Below are positions 1 to 48,066 of a stretch of 64,000 nt of DNA, in pieces. The notes below the pieces were generated by a model. It had not been told where the DNA came from, ran no database searches, and saw only the letters and a list, made by a program, of their open reading frames with translations. Every line of letters starts with the position of its first letter. Within the stretch, counting starts at the first letter, position 1. The DNA is taken from assembly GCA_009760855.2 (NCBI GenBank), contig WPIO01000124.1, forward strand, positions 139,001-203,000, given 5' to 3'. The translations under genes and the position numbers were made by a program. The DNA comes from Cristatella mucedo. Its lineage: Eukaryota > Bryozoa > Phylactolaemata > Cristatellidae.

Positions 1-3000
1 CTGCCTATCGTCTCACTCGGAGACCAGATTCTGCGCGATAAGTCGGCTAAGCAGAGTGGCAGGGTGAAGGCTGCCAAGCTCAAGCAGGCTGATACTGAAG
101 AGGTACGTTATTGTGCTTCTGCTCATGACGACTCTGCGGCGCCCCTCTGCGTAGCTCCCGGCGATTCTCCTTGGCAACGTATTCATCTTAAGTTTTTACT
201 TGAAGCTCCATGGTGTGCGATGCCGTGGCTGTATGACTTACGCAATTGTCACTAGCCGTGCAGGCGGCTGATCGTTGGGTCCGATCGTGTCTTCTCCCAG
301 CGGGGTTGGGCTGCCCTGACCGCGTATGGCGCACGTACAAGCTGCTTTGTTTGCTTGCTGCTCGCTTTTTCGACGATGAAGGATTCAATCTGAGTCGAGC
401 AGCGGCGTCCTGCGATGAAGGCTAGCGTTCCAGAAGCTGCCGCACCGCAGTCCCGCTTGGATTTATGTGCTGGCTTCCGTTTCGCTTCCGTCGCATCTAG
501 CTGGTGTAGCATGCCTACGACGGTCGTCCTTCGCCTACATGGTTGCGTCTTCATTGCGAGGCTCTAGCGTGGCTCTAGCGTGGCTCGCTTCTGGAGCGCA
601 CCACTGGCTGTAGCATAGTAAGCGTTCCAGCACAACCGTAGGTACAGAGTTCTAGCTTGTTAACAAATAGAAATTGACACTTTGTTAATGCATAAAATAA
701 CAACGTATGCAGCAACTTAAGAGAACTAAATCTCTTTTCAGAGACGTTGCATATGCCGGAAAGGAAGCACGCTAGCTCACTACTGATAAGCATGCACAAT
801 TTAGGCGTGTATGAGCATTTATTTTTTATAAAGGAGATTTCTCCAATGGAGCTAATGCCGCAAAGAGCAAATAGGTTTTTAGCTTCCTTTTTTTTGAATG
901 AAATCAGCAGATGTCGTGATTTCTGCTTCGCTTGCACCATGTAACCGCTGTACTTCACCCATGGCACCGACATTGTACGGCATCGCATGCCAACTGAACT
1001 GCAGGTCGGGGAGGGGGTGGGGCAGAACGTATGGAGTCATTGGCAGCGATCTCAGCAAGACCGTCAGCATCGTTGTGGAGGCTGTCAAGCGTCCTTACAT
1101 CTGCTTACCATGTGTGCTGTGCTGGTGTGGATGCTACAGCTTCCACTTAGAAGAGTGTGATGACTTTCATTCGGCTCTCGGCTCCCCTTTCCTCTCAGAC
1201 GTAATGCTGATTCAGCTTAAGTGCCGCTTATGAATTGCACGCCCCTCTTCTGAGGAATGTTGGGCTCCTTACACGCCACCTTCACGTTAGCAGCTGCTGG
1301 CATCACGCCGGCATGACACTTTCCAGTCTGTCGCGTGCTCAGGCCCCTTTGAAGCTACCAGGCTCTTGTTTCTAGTTTTCTTCTTTTCAGCCCACTGCCC
1401 TAATTTTCCAGGTCAGGCTCACACGCGGTGTTCCGTGTTTTTCTTTTACGTCGAGACCGTTTTCGTCTTAAGCATTAAGTGGGCGACCTTTCTCATCTTT
1501 GCAGTATGTTGACGATAAGCTGTCGAGGAAGATTCTCGACCAGGCACGTCGGCAGCAGGCCGAACTGGAGGAGGAGCACGGCCTTGCCGCTGCCGACGGG
1601 TGCGTAAGAGCATGCGTCGTCTGCTGCGTCGTCTGCTGCCGGTCTCGCCGGGCGACGGCGCTTCGGTCAGGACTCTGTGCGGCTGGCGGCCTGCCTGCCT
1701 GCATGCCTGCCACCTAGTGGTGCTGTGCCGCGAGCTGTGCACAGGAGGCTAGGCGTAAGGGGCTTGCGGCTCGGCCAGCAGTCGGGGCTTGCGGCTCGGC
1801 CAGCAGTCGGCGCTGCTACGAACCGGGGACGCATGTTTTGTGCCCGGGCGCCCTCTTCGGACGGCTAGCGAGTCGGCTTGGTGGGTGGTGTCAGGAGGCT
1901 GAGCGGCCGGGTGGTGGCGAGTTCGAGCTGTCGCAACGGCTGACCGCAACGGCTGACCGCAGGGCTCAGCCGACAGGGCTTAGGGCTTGCTAAGTAACGC
2001 TGCCGTGCCGATCTCAGTACCGACTCAGCCGCGATGCCGGGTTTCGATGCTGGGATGATTTCGATGCCTTCGCCGAAAGCAGCTCTTAGTGTAACAATAG
2101 CTTACTATCTAATCGCTTGCCAGCTGGGAGAGGCCAATCCCTTAAGGTCAGACAAGCCCGAAATAGCATCCGGCTTGTTGTGGCAGACAAGTGGCACTTT
2201 CCTATTGAGGTGTATCCTTCTCTGCCTGCCGTTCGGCCTGATTCTGTCTCTACAGAGGCTGTTATTCTAGGTGGCTGAATAAATAGTCACACCGTGACTA
2301 TGCGTTGGTATAAGGCTGAGGAAAAAAGTTCGTGCGTCGTGTTTTTCATTAAACCGTTGTTAAATTCATTAAATTATTAAAATCACGGAGCACCAACTTT
2401 TTCCTCAACCTTAGAGTATCCATCAACTAGCACCGCCAACCTCTCCTAGCACCTCTGTGAGCCATCGTGTGTTGCTGCTGCTGCGACAGCTCGAGCGCGG
2501 TGCCACGCAGCTAGGCCTCGCTTTCCCGCGTCGCTCGTCGGGCAGCCAGCTAGCGTTCCAGGCGTCAGCGACGTTCGTTCGGCAGTGCTCCGTCGGACGG
2601 TGCCCCGGCGAAGAAGTACGCGCCGCTGACGTTCACCGAGACGGCTGCTAAGAAGAAGGGCGGCGGAGATGGCAGCGGGAAGGGGCGGCGGAGAGCCGAC
2701 AGCTCGGACGAGGACGAGCTCGAGCAGGAGCTGGAGCTCGGCCTCATGGCCGGCCACGATGCCGCCTACGAGGAAGTGGTGCGCACCTGATCCGCGCGAG
2801 CGCTGCTCCTCCCATTACCGGCGCTCAGCACTCCCCCCCCCCCCGGGCAGCCGTGCCGCTGCCCGACCGGAACCGACCGCGCTGCGCCTCCCCACATCCC
2901 CAGGTGGTCGACGAAGCCGACGAGAGAGCCATGGAAAGGTTCATGTCAAAGAATCCACCGGCCCGACGAACCCTGGCCGACATCATTCAAGAGAAGCTTA

Positions 3001-4666
3001 CCGAGAAGAAGACAGAGATCCAGAGTCAGCTGTCAGGTGAGCTGCAGCCGTCGGGCTGAGCTGCCGGTGCAAGCGTGCCAACAGGCCGCCGCCGAACCGC
3101 TGCGTCCGAGGTGCCGCAAGGACCCGCAGCTCTGCCAGGCTGGGGCCGTTGGTTGGACGTTCGCTCTCGTCTGCTCGCTGGCGGCGCTAGTGTAATCTTG
3201 TGGCAGCCGCTTATTGTGTGCGCGCGCGTACGTGTGTGGTGAGCAGTCGAGGCGTGCTTCCGTTGCAGATGGCAGAGGCAGTGTGCAGATGGCACCACTA
3301 GACGATCGCGTTGTGCTCATGTACCGGCAAATCAGAGACTTGCTGCAGAAGTACCGGAGCGGCAAGCTGCCGAAAGCTTTCAAGATCATCCCTGCTCTGG
3401 CCAACTGGGAGCAGGTGAGCATCTCTCCTTTTTTCTTTTTCCTTTTTTAGCAAGCTTTCGTCATGTCGCATCGTTGCCGCCGCATTTTTGTCGCCTCGGC
3501 CTCGCGTGCTGCACACCTAATGTGCCCTGACTGGCTGCCGTCGGTGAGCTAGCGCCAGCCTGTGCGTGGAGCGCTGCGCTTGGATCAAAAGGTGCTTTAA
3601 AACTGAAGAGATCAGAGTGGATTGGTTACGGTTCAGCAGCTGCACGAGGCCACCTCGTTGGCCGTTCTCGTCTGCTGCGTGCTGTCGATTGTTCTCCGGT
3701 GTTCCGATGCATTGCTTCGTCGGTCGCCGGTGCAGGCGGTACGCACGTTGCAGGCGGTACGCACGTTGCAGCACGTTTCTCGTCTTCTATGAGTGGTTCA
3801 ACGTCGGGGTGTCGAGAGGAAGTGCTGATAGCTCGAGAATAGCAGCCCTCGAGGGTCGCATCCGGGCCTTGTAGCCACTTCTCTCGTTGAGCGCGTTAGA
3901 AGCTTGCTATATCTTTCCGGTTTGCTCAGGTAGCAATGCTGCATGTCCTGTTCACCTTCGGTGTCGCTCTGGAGGCCTGCTCGACCTGGGCGGATGCCGT
4001 GGCATTCTTGTATCCGTAGCTCGCTACTGAGGTGGCCACCGTGACTAGGTTTGTTTGACGCAGTGCAGACGCCAATGCCAGCCACTGCCGCCACTGCTCT
4101 TGCAGATACTGTACACAACGGAGCCCGATACCTGGTCTGCGGCGGCCGTGTATCAAGCGACACGCATTTTCGCCTCCAACCTTAACGCCAGCATGGCTCA
4201 GAGGTATGCTAAGCGAGGCAGTCGTTATTTCTCTGAGGACGAAGGCTGTGCACCGTTCCACCTCTGTCGCGCTCAGCCTGTGCCCGCGCTTGGCTCGCGG
4301 TGGGGAACTGTGGCGACCGTGTGACGGCGACGTCTCACGTCTTACACCGTGCGATGGCTCGGTGTGAGCGGAGATGCAGAGCGACATACCAGTCTGTCCT
4401 CTTAAGGCTTTCGCCTCAGCCTAACTCGCTGGGGTGTGTGTGCATGTGCATGAGCATTTGTGTGTGTGTATGTGCGTTTGAGTTTATATATCTGATTGTG
4501 TGTTTGTGTGTGCGTGCGTGTTTGTGAGTCAGTCTGAGTGTGTATGTGTTTGTTTATGAGTGCGTGTTTGTGAGTGTGTGAGTGTGTGTGTGTGTGTCTT
4601 TGTGAGTGCGTTTGTAAGTGTGCGTGTCTTTGTGAGTGCGTTTGTAAGTGTGCGTGTCTTTGTGTT

Positions 4667-4712
<46 letters not shown>

Positions 4713-7700
4713 TATGTCAGTGTGAGTGTGTGTTTGTGAATGTGTTTTGTGTTTGTATGGGTTTGTGAGTGTGTGTATGTGCTTGTGAGTGTGAATGTGT
4801 GTTTGCGTATGTGCGTGTGCGCTTGAGTATAATAGGATATTTAAGTGTTTGCTCTTTATCGTGGTCGTCACTGTTATTGGGTGCTTTCTGATGCAGGTTT
4901 TTCAATCTCGTCTTGTACCCGCGTATACGAGATGACATAGCAGAATACAAGAGGCTGAACTTCCACCTGTACATGGCACTGAAGAAAGCGCTATTCAAGC
5001 CTGCAGCCTTTTTCAAGGGCATCCTGTTGCCGCTATGCGAGGTGAGACAGACAGCGTGTTAAACTCGTGCGCCTACTGTCCACGCTGTCGCTGCTGATCA
5101 CGTGCCATTGAACAGTCGTTCTTTCTTTGCTCATCCAACAGTCGGGGACATGCACCCTCCGCGAGGCCATCATTGTGTCGAGCATATTGGCCAAGAGCTC
5201 TGTGCCCATGCTGCACTCGGCCGCTGCCATCCTCAAGATCGCCGAGATGGACTACAACGGGGCAAACAGCATCTTCCTGCGCACTCTGCTTGACAAGAAG
5301 TATGCCTTGCCGTACCGTGTCATCGATGCTGTAGTGTTCCACTTCTTGGGGTGAGTTAAAATTCGTCCTTTGCAAAATGCGGAGCCTTTTGGGGGAGTGT
5401 GCGTGCGACACAGTGGGCTGAGATGTTAGCGAGTTTTGAATCTCAAGTGCTCGATCTGCTAAACCTGCTGAACATATAGTTGAATGCACCCGGTCCTCTC
5501 GGCTATGGCTCCTTTACTAGTCAGGCAGGGTGCTGCAAGTTTTAGTCGTTTTCTCTATATTTGCCAGGTTTTGCAACCATCGGGAGTTGTCCAAGTGTGC
5601 AGGAATGCTGTGCAACTCGCGTGGGCCTAATGCTTTAGTTTTAAGTAAATTGTGTAAATTAAGTAAATGCTTGCAAAGTGACGCCGGCACTATCAAGAAA
5701 TATCTTGTTGTGTGAAAATTGCGGTCTCATTTCTGTGCAAGCACTTCTCGGATGTTTTTTTATAGCTTATTTGGAGCAGCTTTGTTGCTGAGTTTTTTCC
5801 TTGATTTCCCCTGCAATCTAATCTGCTCAGTAACCGACCATGCAGCATACACTTACTTATTGGATCGGCTGATTCAACAGTCTATATTCTAGTACATAGC
5901 AGAAGAGCCTACTGGCTGTCAACCCCGGCCCCTCCCCTCATCCCTTGCAGGGGGCTATGAAGAAGGATTGCCTGCTGAAAGATTTGAACTCCTGAAATAT
6001 GGTTTGGGTTAGCACTGGCTAGTGATCTTTTTAATCGCTGTAGGGGCAGGCCATTGCTATGTCGAGACTTACCTAATTGAACTAAAAGCGCTTTGTGATG
6101 GTGCTGTTAAGCTGCCTCTGGAGTGAACAGATGTGCGCACACACTTACTGTGCGCCCCTCACACATTGATATTTACAGACGTACATTAGCAGTAAGATAA
6201 TTTAATTCGTAGATAAAGATGCATATTTTGCGCTCAGCTTTCCCTATGACTCATGTTTTTGTTCCTGCATGCTTAACTTGCTTATCTGTGCATGACTCAG
6301 CGCATATTACTTACCAAGGGTGCATGATTGAGTGCATCTTATTAACCGTACTCACTACTAGCCAGTGGCCCTGATTCTCTTCTTGTGCTGTTCCATGTTT
6401 AAGCATGATACTTTTGTGCTTTTGCATGCTAAGGAGGATTTACTGCACGTCATCAACCTTTAGATTATTGTTGCTCTTGTAGTGAGTTTAGCGCATATGT
6501 AGAGGTTTAGCTTTCTTGGGTTGCCATACAGAAGTCTTATTATTATTATTATTATTATTAGAATTGGTGTGCTAGTCGTCAGATCAAGTCGTGAGTGCAT
6601 ATCTCTGCTTTCATCAGCTACATTCTTGAAGATGTGCATTAGCAAGGCAACCGGACCCTTCTTACTAAGCAGCACTGACTGATTGGGCAGATTAAAAGAG
6701 CCGAGTACGAAGCTGGGTACTGGTTACAGGTGCGATTCACCTGCCCATGGGGGGCCGACTGTCTTGCAGTGGGTTAGCAGCCAGCATGCTAGCACTAATG
6801 CTGCTGCACCTACTACTAGTGCTACTCTTAGTAATAATACGTTAATAGTAGTAGGTCGTTTGTATAGCACCATAGAGAACTCCACAAGAAGAAAGTCAGG
6901 GCCACTGTGAGACTCCTGGTTGGTAACTTGCACCGAATCATGCACAGATAAGCACGCAAATAACGCAGGAACAGAAAAAAGATCAGGATTGGGAGCAGAG
7001 AAAGAGCTGCGTGGACCTTTAGACGTGCGTCTTTAGCTAAGACTTCCCGATCTTGGTCTTTGTAAGCTGTCCAAGAACGGGATTTGTAGAAAGCTGAGTG
7101 GAACAGGCTCGTGTCTTCTAGCTAAGACTTCCCGATCTTGGTCTTTGTACGTTGTCCAAGATCGGGATTGTAGAAAGCTGAGTGGAACAGACACGTGTCT
7201 TTAGCTAAGATTTCAATGATACAAAGCAATTGCAGGTGATGACCAAAGCCATAAGCTGTTTCCAGCTGGCTGTGCAGACAAACTGATCGCCAACAGATTT
7301 CAATTTCGTGCGTGATACCTGAAGGCCGAGGAGCTGGCTGTTCGAGCACTTTCTAGGAACAAAGAGGTCGGATAGGTAGGCCGGTGCAAGCGAGTGAAGG
7401 CAGACTGGTACAAGCGAGTGAAGCAACCTGTAAGCTAAATATATTATCTTAAAATCGATTTGATGCTTGATAGAGAGCCAGTATAACAGAGACAGAAGTG
7501 TTGTCATGTGGCAGTTATGCTACTGATGACAGACCAGACGAGCTGCTGAGTTTTGTACCAGTTGCAGACCATTAAGGGCATTGGTTGGGAGTCGGGAATA
7601 CAGGTAATTGCAGAATCTAGATGCCATGTCACAAACGTATTAGCTTATTTGGCTGTCGTACTCGTGTCTAAAAATGCTCTTATTTAGGTGATATTCCTTA

Positions 7701-8249
7701 ACTGAAAGTTGGCTGACTTGACAGGGGAGGGAGGCAATGTGTTACAAGTCGTTTTGGAACAACACCCAGATTTTGAGCAGACGTCACTTGAGTGACGCTA
7801 GATTAACGAATATAGGGAGTGAGGTCTTCCAGCTCGACCGTAACTGGGCTTGCCATCACTACCAGGTTGGCCTTATCACCACTAAGTTAAGGAAACTAGT
7901 CACTTCTCGAAGCCTACTTCTAAGCCAGTGCCGCTCACTGACTGAGATGCGCAGCCGGTGTCCCCTACGTACATGTCTAGCTGCGCCGTCACCGCCTCCG
8001 CCTTGCAGGTTCCGGACGGACAAGCGGGAGCTGCCGGTGCTGTGGCACCAGAGCTTGCTCGTCTTTGCTCAGCGCTACAAGGAGGACGTGTCGAGCGAGC
8101 AGAAGGAGGCGATCCTCGAACTGCTCACTGTCCACTCGCACACGCTGATCACATCCGAGATCAGGCGAGAGCTGGTTAACTCCAAGTGTCGCGATGAAGA
8201 GGGTGCTACTGCTGCTGGCCGAGCTGGCGATGACGTGGCCATGGAGTAG
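1..8249 (+). CDS. BYSL: Bystin, 5' partial, nine exons
   Basis: Bystin (yeast Enp1) is a nuclear and nucleolar factor for processing and export of the 40S pre-ribosome. Exons: 1-102, 1505-1599, 2586-2778, 2904-3036, 3269-3414, 4106-4203, 4897-5041, 5142-5350, 8009-8249. They join without a frame break to 453 residues plus stop; human bystin is 437. The first visible residues match the family near residue 17, so the start codon lies upstream of the window. The N-terminal third is charged and acidic (DSSDEDE near 2700). The bystin domain then runs through [77 protein letters not shown] and [10 protein letters not shown]. Recognition is by family recall. The exon 2/3 junction has a second in-frame option (1603 joined to 2569). 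The stop is TAG at 8247-8249. Confidence 0.95.
103..1504 (+). other. Bystin intron 1, nothing recognised
   Basis: This 1.4-kb intron has a GTACGT donor and a TTTGCAG acceptor. It contains short local duplications near 570-590 and several open frames without recognisable similarity. I see no gene or mobile element in it. Confidence 0.7.
4432..4825 (+). repeat. Degenerate TG-rich microsatellite
   Basis: About 400 bases of TG-rich sequence fill most of bystin intron 6, with a pure TG core near 4673-4708. A unit of about 28 bases based on GTGTCTTTGTGAGTGCG recurs near 4590-4660. All six frames give low-complexity Cys/Val or His/Thr strings, so no coding is inferred. Confidence 0.95.
5142..5350 (+). 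CDS. BYSL: Bystin exon 8, most conserved core
   Basis: This exon encodes 69 residues from [11 protein letters not shown] to VVFHFLG and is nearly collinear with vertebrate bystin. It starts in phase 0 after an ACAG acceptor. It leaves two bases of a glycine codon before GTGAGT, completed by the first base of exon 9. The 2.66-kb intron that follows (5351-8008) is the longest in the gene and holds a degraded SINE and a LINE fragment. Confidence 0.93.
5895..6055 (-). mobile_element. Degraded tRNA-derived SINE, family 1
   Basis: On the plus strand this reads as the reverse of the family-1 body: GCAGAAGAGCC followed by a degraded box-B region (GATTTGAACTCC). It matches the order seen in the better copies at 24.3 and 41.3 kb but is heavily mutated. 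It lies in bystin intron 8. Confidence 0.5.
6838..7790 (-). mobile_element. L2-like LINE fragment, 3' end
   Basis: The minus strand reads through a broken C-terminal reverse transcriptase reading frame, with a degenerate [14 protein letters not shown] block and [10 protein letters not shown]. It ends near 6840 in the tail signature TATAGCACCATAGAGAACT. Frameshifts show it is dead. A tandem duplication lies inside it at 7020-7195. It sits antisense in bystin intron 8. Confidence 0.75.
7020..7195 (+). repeat. Tandem duplication of about 88 bp containing hairpins
   Basis: Two adjacent, nearly identical units each contain an inverted repeat. In the second unit CCCGATCTTGG (7131-7141) faces CCAAGATCGGG (7156-7166), a perfect 11-bp stem with a 14-base loop. 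The first unit has the same hairpin with one mismatch (7046-7056 and 7071-7081). Confidence 0.85.
8009..8249 (+). CDS. BYSL: Bystin terminal exon
   Basis: It encodes the conserved [19 protein letters not shown] segment and the QKEAILELL and EIRREL segments. A short acidic tail ends in AMAME-like residues before TAG. Human bystin likewise ends in a short variable acidic tail, so the C-terminus looks complete. I did not find a convincing AATAAA signal in the next few hundred bases. Confidence 0.92.
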
Positions 8250-9484
8250 CCCTGGCACCAGACAGCTGCTGGTATATGGGCATGGTTGCAGGTACACCTA
8301 GCACTTGCTTGGGACTGTCGTTCTGCACAACGAGCTTGCACCGCCAGAGGCCATGGCTGCACCAATGCATCCACTCACAGCGAGGAGCTTTAGTGAGTGC
8401 ATCGGTAGTGTCCTTGCCAGGCGATCCTGGCTAGAACGAAACTCAGCAGTGGCAGGAATTGCTACTGCATTTGGCTTTCATGCCCCCTTCATCTGATTGT
8501 TACTGGGCGTGTGCTCACCATCATACTTGGATTGTTATACCGACAACAGCGATATATTTTGTATTGAAATGCTGCTTCCGTGAATCATGGAGGCACCTAC
8601 AAAGTTGTGTATACACGATCTTTGGTTATAGCGAATACTTTTCGAGTAAGTTCATATATCATCGGTCCTATAGCCGATACATTTTTCTGTTAGCATACCA
8701 CAGATAGTTACTAACCATCATCGAGCAGCATATTGATATAGGGCAGCAGTAGACAAAGCGTTTGAAGTGCCGAAAAAAAGGAAGGTTCAGTGGACAAGGA
8801 GCTTGTCTTTGCTTTCACTTATACCTTATGGTTACAGACGGAGATACATGACATGACAAGGTTAAATCTCGATTGATATGATTTTATCTTGTTTTGCGTG
8901 TTAGTGATCAAAATGGTTGAGGTTCCGTGTTCGCACCACAACTGCAGTGCATGGCCCATTCGTTGACTCAAAACTATTCCGTAAGGAATTTCGGCAAGTT
9001 TGTTACAGAGGCTTGCAATGCCCAGTAACGAATCGTAGACCACAGCAGCCCGATAAGCCATCCGTGTGCTGATCCGAAGCTGATCCCGTCGTACGACCCT
9101 AAGGACATACCTAGGTGGCTGTAGTCGTTCAATAAGCTAGCTTAGGCAGGCAGGCTAACGTTGCAACGACTAGCATATGCCGAGCGAAGTAAATTAGGCT
9201 AAATTTCCAAGACGATTGAAAGCCGCGGTAACAGAAATATTTAGCGACAGGTTGATGGACTCAATGCTCCTCTTCTATCCGTCGAGCTGCCACAAGTTGT
9301 ACCAATCTTCTGAGATCTGATGCGAGCTAACGCCTAGTTAGTTGGTGTCCATGAAGTATGGACAAGGCAGGCAAGTCCGGTTCGGAAGACGGCTGGAATG
9401 GCATCGGTGATTTCCTGGGCAACATGCTAATAATAATCCCACTTACAAGTAACCAGTGCATCATGACCAGCTGTTATATCACAT

Positions 9485-10450
9485 GGGATCCAGATTATTA
9501 TAAAATATGACAATAACAATAATACTAAGTTTGTATAGCTCATACCTATCATAGCCACATCTCTATCTAGGTGCTTTACGATTCGCTGTAAGAGGATTAA
9601 TATCCAGGGGCGAAAGAAATGCCCCGAATCAATCACAGGTAAGCATGCACAGCACCTAGGAACAATCAACACAACTTCAATGGGGTGCAGGGAAAGCTGA
9701 GCAGATGGCTTTAGCTTTGATTTAAATGATGCAGAGTCAAAGCAGGTGGTGACAGAATTGGAAGCTACGTCCAGACTAGGGGCATTCGAGCTGCAGGCAC
9801 GACCAAGATTTAATTTAATTCGGGGAACGGCAAGACGACTTAAGCCGAGGCGAGGGTGCTTTGAGTTTACGTGGCTGGAGGTCGGACAGATGGGCTGGTG
9901 GAAGCTGGTTGAGCGACCTGTAAGCCAGAGAGAATGTCAAGGTCAATTGATGCTTGATAAGGAGCTAGTAAAGCTCACACAATTGGCGTGCTTTGGCAGC
10001 TGTGTCGATGACGGCAGACCCGACGAGCGGCTGAACTTTGCATCAGTTATATTATAATTAAAGGCACAAGTCCTTAATAGTCCCACCTCGCCTTTGGAAG
10101 CTCGAGTTAAGCGACAGAGGAGCTTGAAATAGATTCGATGCTTGATAGGGAGCCAGTGTGGCTCGGACAGCAAAGGTGTGGTGTGGCAGCAATACCAATG
10201 ATGACAGACAATGCACAAGAGTAATGCACCCAGCTACAGGGGTGCTGGCAAAGAGTCCCATGAATATAGGGCAAAGCTGTAACCTGTGACTTGACTTCAT
10301 GCACGGTTTAACTAGCTGCCGTCGTACTCGTCCGGCTCTTGATTTTTGTCTTGGCTGATAATAGGCCGATTTGACAGTGGAGGCAATGGTGCTCATCAAA
10401 TGATGAGTCGTTTTTGAACAGTACCCCTAGAACACCGCTGGAACTGATGC
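9485..10450 (-). mobile_element. L2-like LINE fragment, rearranged
   Basis: Near 9500 the plus strand shows ATAATAATAC followed by the reversed tail (TATAGCTCATAC, then CTAGGTGCTTTAC). Minus-strand frames at 9943-10218 keep an LLSEPHWLPIKHRIYFK block typical of the LINE C-terminus. Similar C-terminal sequence appears twice (9720-10060 and 10060-10440), which suggests a nested or duplicated copy. Confidence 0.7.
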
Positions 10451-11816
10451 TCGACTAACCAATCAAGAATAGTTCCTGATAGCAGCAACGACATGGATTG
10501 AGAGGCCATGGAGTAGGCTTATGTCACTAGCATTAGAAAATAAACTTAAGTATAAGTCAACTAGGTTTCTGAACGACTTCGTAGGGTATGAATGTGGACA
10601 GGTCGCATGGATAGGTAATTAATTTGTCTGCAAACAGGCAACTCATCGGTTTTATTATCCTTTAGTTTTATCTGATTCGAAAATGCAAGCTGCCTAAAGA
10701 CGAATTCGGAAGCTGCATTGCCGCATAAGTGTCCAGAGAATTGAAGAGACAGGGGGGTGAGTGTGCTAAATCTAGACAAAGGATATCGACTGTCAAGCTG
10801 TCGAATGTTCTTATAACGTAGCAGTGCTTCATGCTAGGTGATTGTGAAATACCCGAAAGCTCGACCTATGTGCCTCAGTATAACCGTGCTTAACAAGTCA
10901 CTGCTTACTTATTATTGCTAGAATTATCTATTTGCTAAGATACTTGGCTTGAATTATGGACCCAAGCTCGATTTTAAAAATGTGTGCAGATGTACTCGAG
11001 CTTCATGAGCGCTCGGTGAATCAATAAGGTCGGCGAATCACGTGGGAAAGTGGCCATTTAAGGGCCAACTCAATACGAAGTTGCAATTGAGGTGGATGGT
11101 GGAAGCTCTCTACACCACCATGAACACAAACTTTGCTCTGCACACCTACCACACCTATCAGTTCTGAGGTCGACGTGCGCCTTGTGCATACCGAGTTGAA
11201 CCTACCGTACGGCTGCCAGCAATCGTGCAGCAGTGCCGACTTATAAAATCTCAATCTTATTTTATTAATCAAGTCAATCGGATGCCCGGCAGCGAGTGCT
11301 AAAACCAACTGCAGCATTGCATTCTGCTTGATCAAGCCTGATGCCATACAAAGAGGTGACGGGACAGCTGCTGAATGAACCACATGAACCAAAGTGCTAC
11401 GATAGACTGCTCGGCTGCTCTGAACAGCACACCAGTCAAGCAAAAATATCTATCTACAAACATTCTTCCAAACGCCACAATAAGCAAACAAAGCGCTACT
11501 CTGAAGTCTAAGAAAATATATCTGCTTGAGCAAACGACTGTCTCCAGTAGGAAAGCCTGTTCACGCCGAACGTGAGCAACTGCGAATCTTCTGGAAAATC
11601 TGTAGACACTGAGAATCATCTGCTGCAGCAGCCAGGGCTCTATAAAGAAACATGTAACCAAGTGGCGCACGAAGGCAGGGATTGCAGTGGCGCAAATGCA
11701 TTCATACATAAAACTGCATAAATCTAGAGAGAAGCTCAAAGATTGAACGACGATCGTGAAAAGCTAAATAGACCTCAGCACCCCACTGCAAGGCTGTGCG
11801 AGAAGCCTGTTGGTGA

Positions 11817-11979
11817 GCCGTGATGGCACGCTAGGTAAGGCGGTTGCTTTCACGACCTCGGTCCCGAGGTCGTGGGTTCGATTCCTGCGGTGGGCGATCC
11901 TTTATTGCTGCTGCATTTATTGCTTCATCGCCGTAAAGGCTCTTCTGTCACTATACAAAAGAGGCTGTTTAATCAGCTA
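11817..11979 (+). mobile_element. tRNA-derived SINE, family 1
   Basis: A tRNA-like head has an A-box region (TGGCACGCTAGG) and a clear B box (GGGTTCGATTCC). A body follows with GGCGATCCTTT, GCCGTAAAGGCTCTTCTGTC and CTATACAAAAGAGGCTG. The same layout recurs at 24.3 and 41.3 kb, which makes it a dispersed SINE. The acceptor-stem ends do not pair, so it is not a functional tRNA gene. Confidence 0.85.
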
Positions 11980-12184
11980 GGATTTTTTCAAAAGCAGCTT
12001 GGCAAACGTACATCACTGGCTTACTACTTTTACTATATTTGGCTAGGTATACTTTGCATGGAAGCTTGCATATTCAATTTTTGCATGATGCAAGGGTCGT
12101 CCTGATCAGTAGGATTTGTGCAGAGCAGGCCACTATTAAGCAATGACCTCGATGGAGCACCTAAATCTATGCTAGCAACAATAC

Positions 12185-12275
12185 CCTACATAATACATTT
12201 GCGCCCTCGATTTCTAGGCACTTTACATTTGCTGCAAAAGAAGCATGATCGAATGATTAGTTGTAGCATGCTCAA
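12185..12275 (-). mobile_element. LINE 3' tail fragment
   Basis: Reversed tail signature (GCGCCCTCGATTTCTAGGCACTTTAC) followed by a GAAGCATGATC stretch seen in other copies. Only the 3' untranslated end is present. It lies just downstream of the MSH6 stop. Confidence 0.65.
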
Positions 12276-12368
12276 TAAACAACAAGAATAACAAAGAAGC
12301 ATGCTAGATGCATCTGCAGGGTCGCCTGAGAGCACAGACGACGATTGACGTGTATGCTCGCGCCGAAC

Positions 12369-48066
<35,698 letters not shown>

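Larger units (their letters stand above)
8250..12368. other. Convergent intergenic region, BYSL to MSH6
   Basis: This 4.1-kb stretch separates the bystin stop from the MSH6 stop. It holds a LINE fragment, a SINE and a LINE tail, listed separately. The remaining open frames (for example minus 11021-11443 and 11332-11739) have no family I recognise. A missing last MSH6 coding exon could lie here, but I could not locate it. Confidence 0.7.

Noticed and set aside
4554-4871. His/Thr-rich open frame or a CRISPR-like repeat array
   Set aside because: Low-complexity TG repeat in a eukaryotic intron. Units are not separated by unique spacers.
11817-11890. Possible functional tRNA gene with clear A- and B-box-like motifs
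   Set aside because: The 5' and 3' ends do not form an acceptor stem and the same unit with a common body recurs at 24.3 and 41.3 kb, so it is a SINE head.
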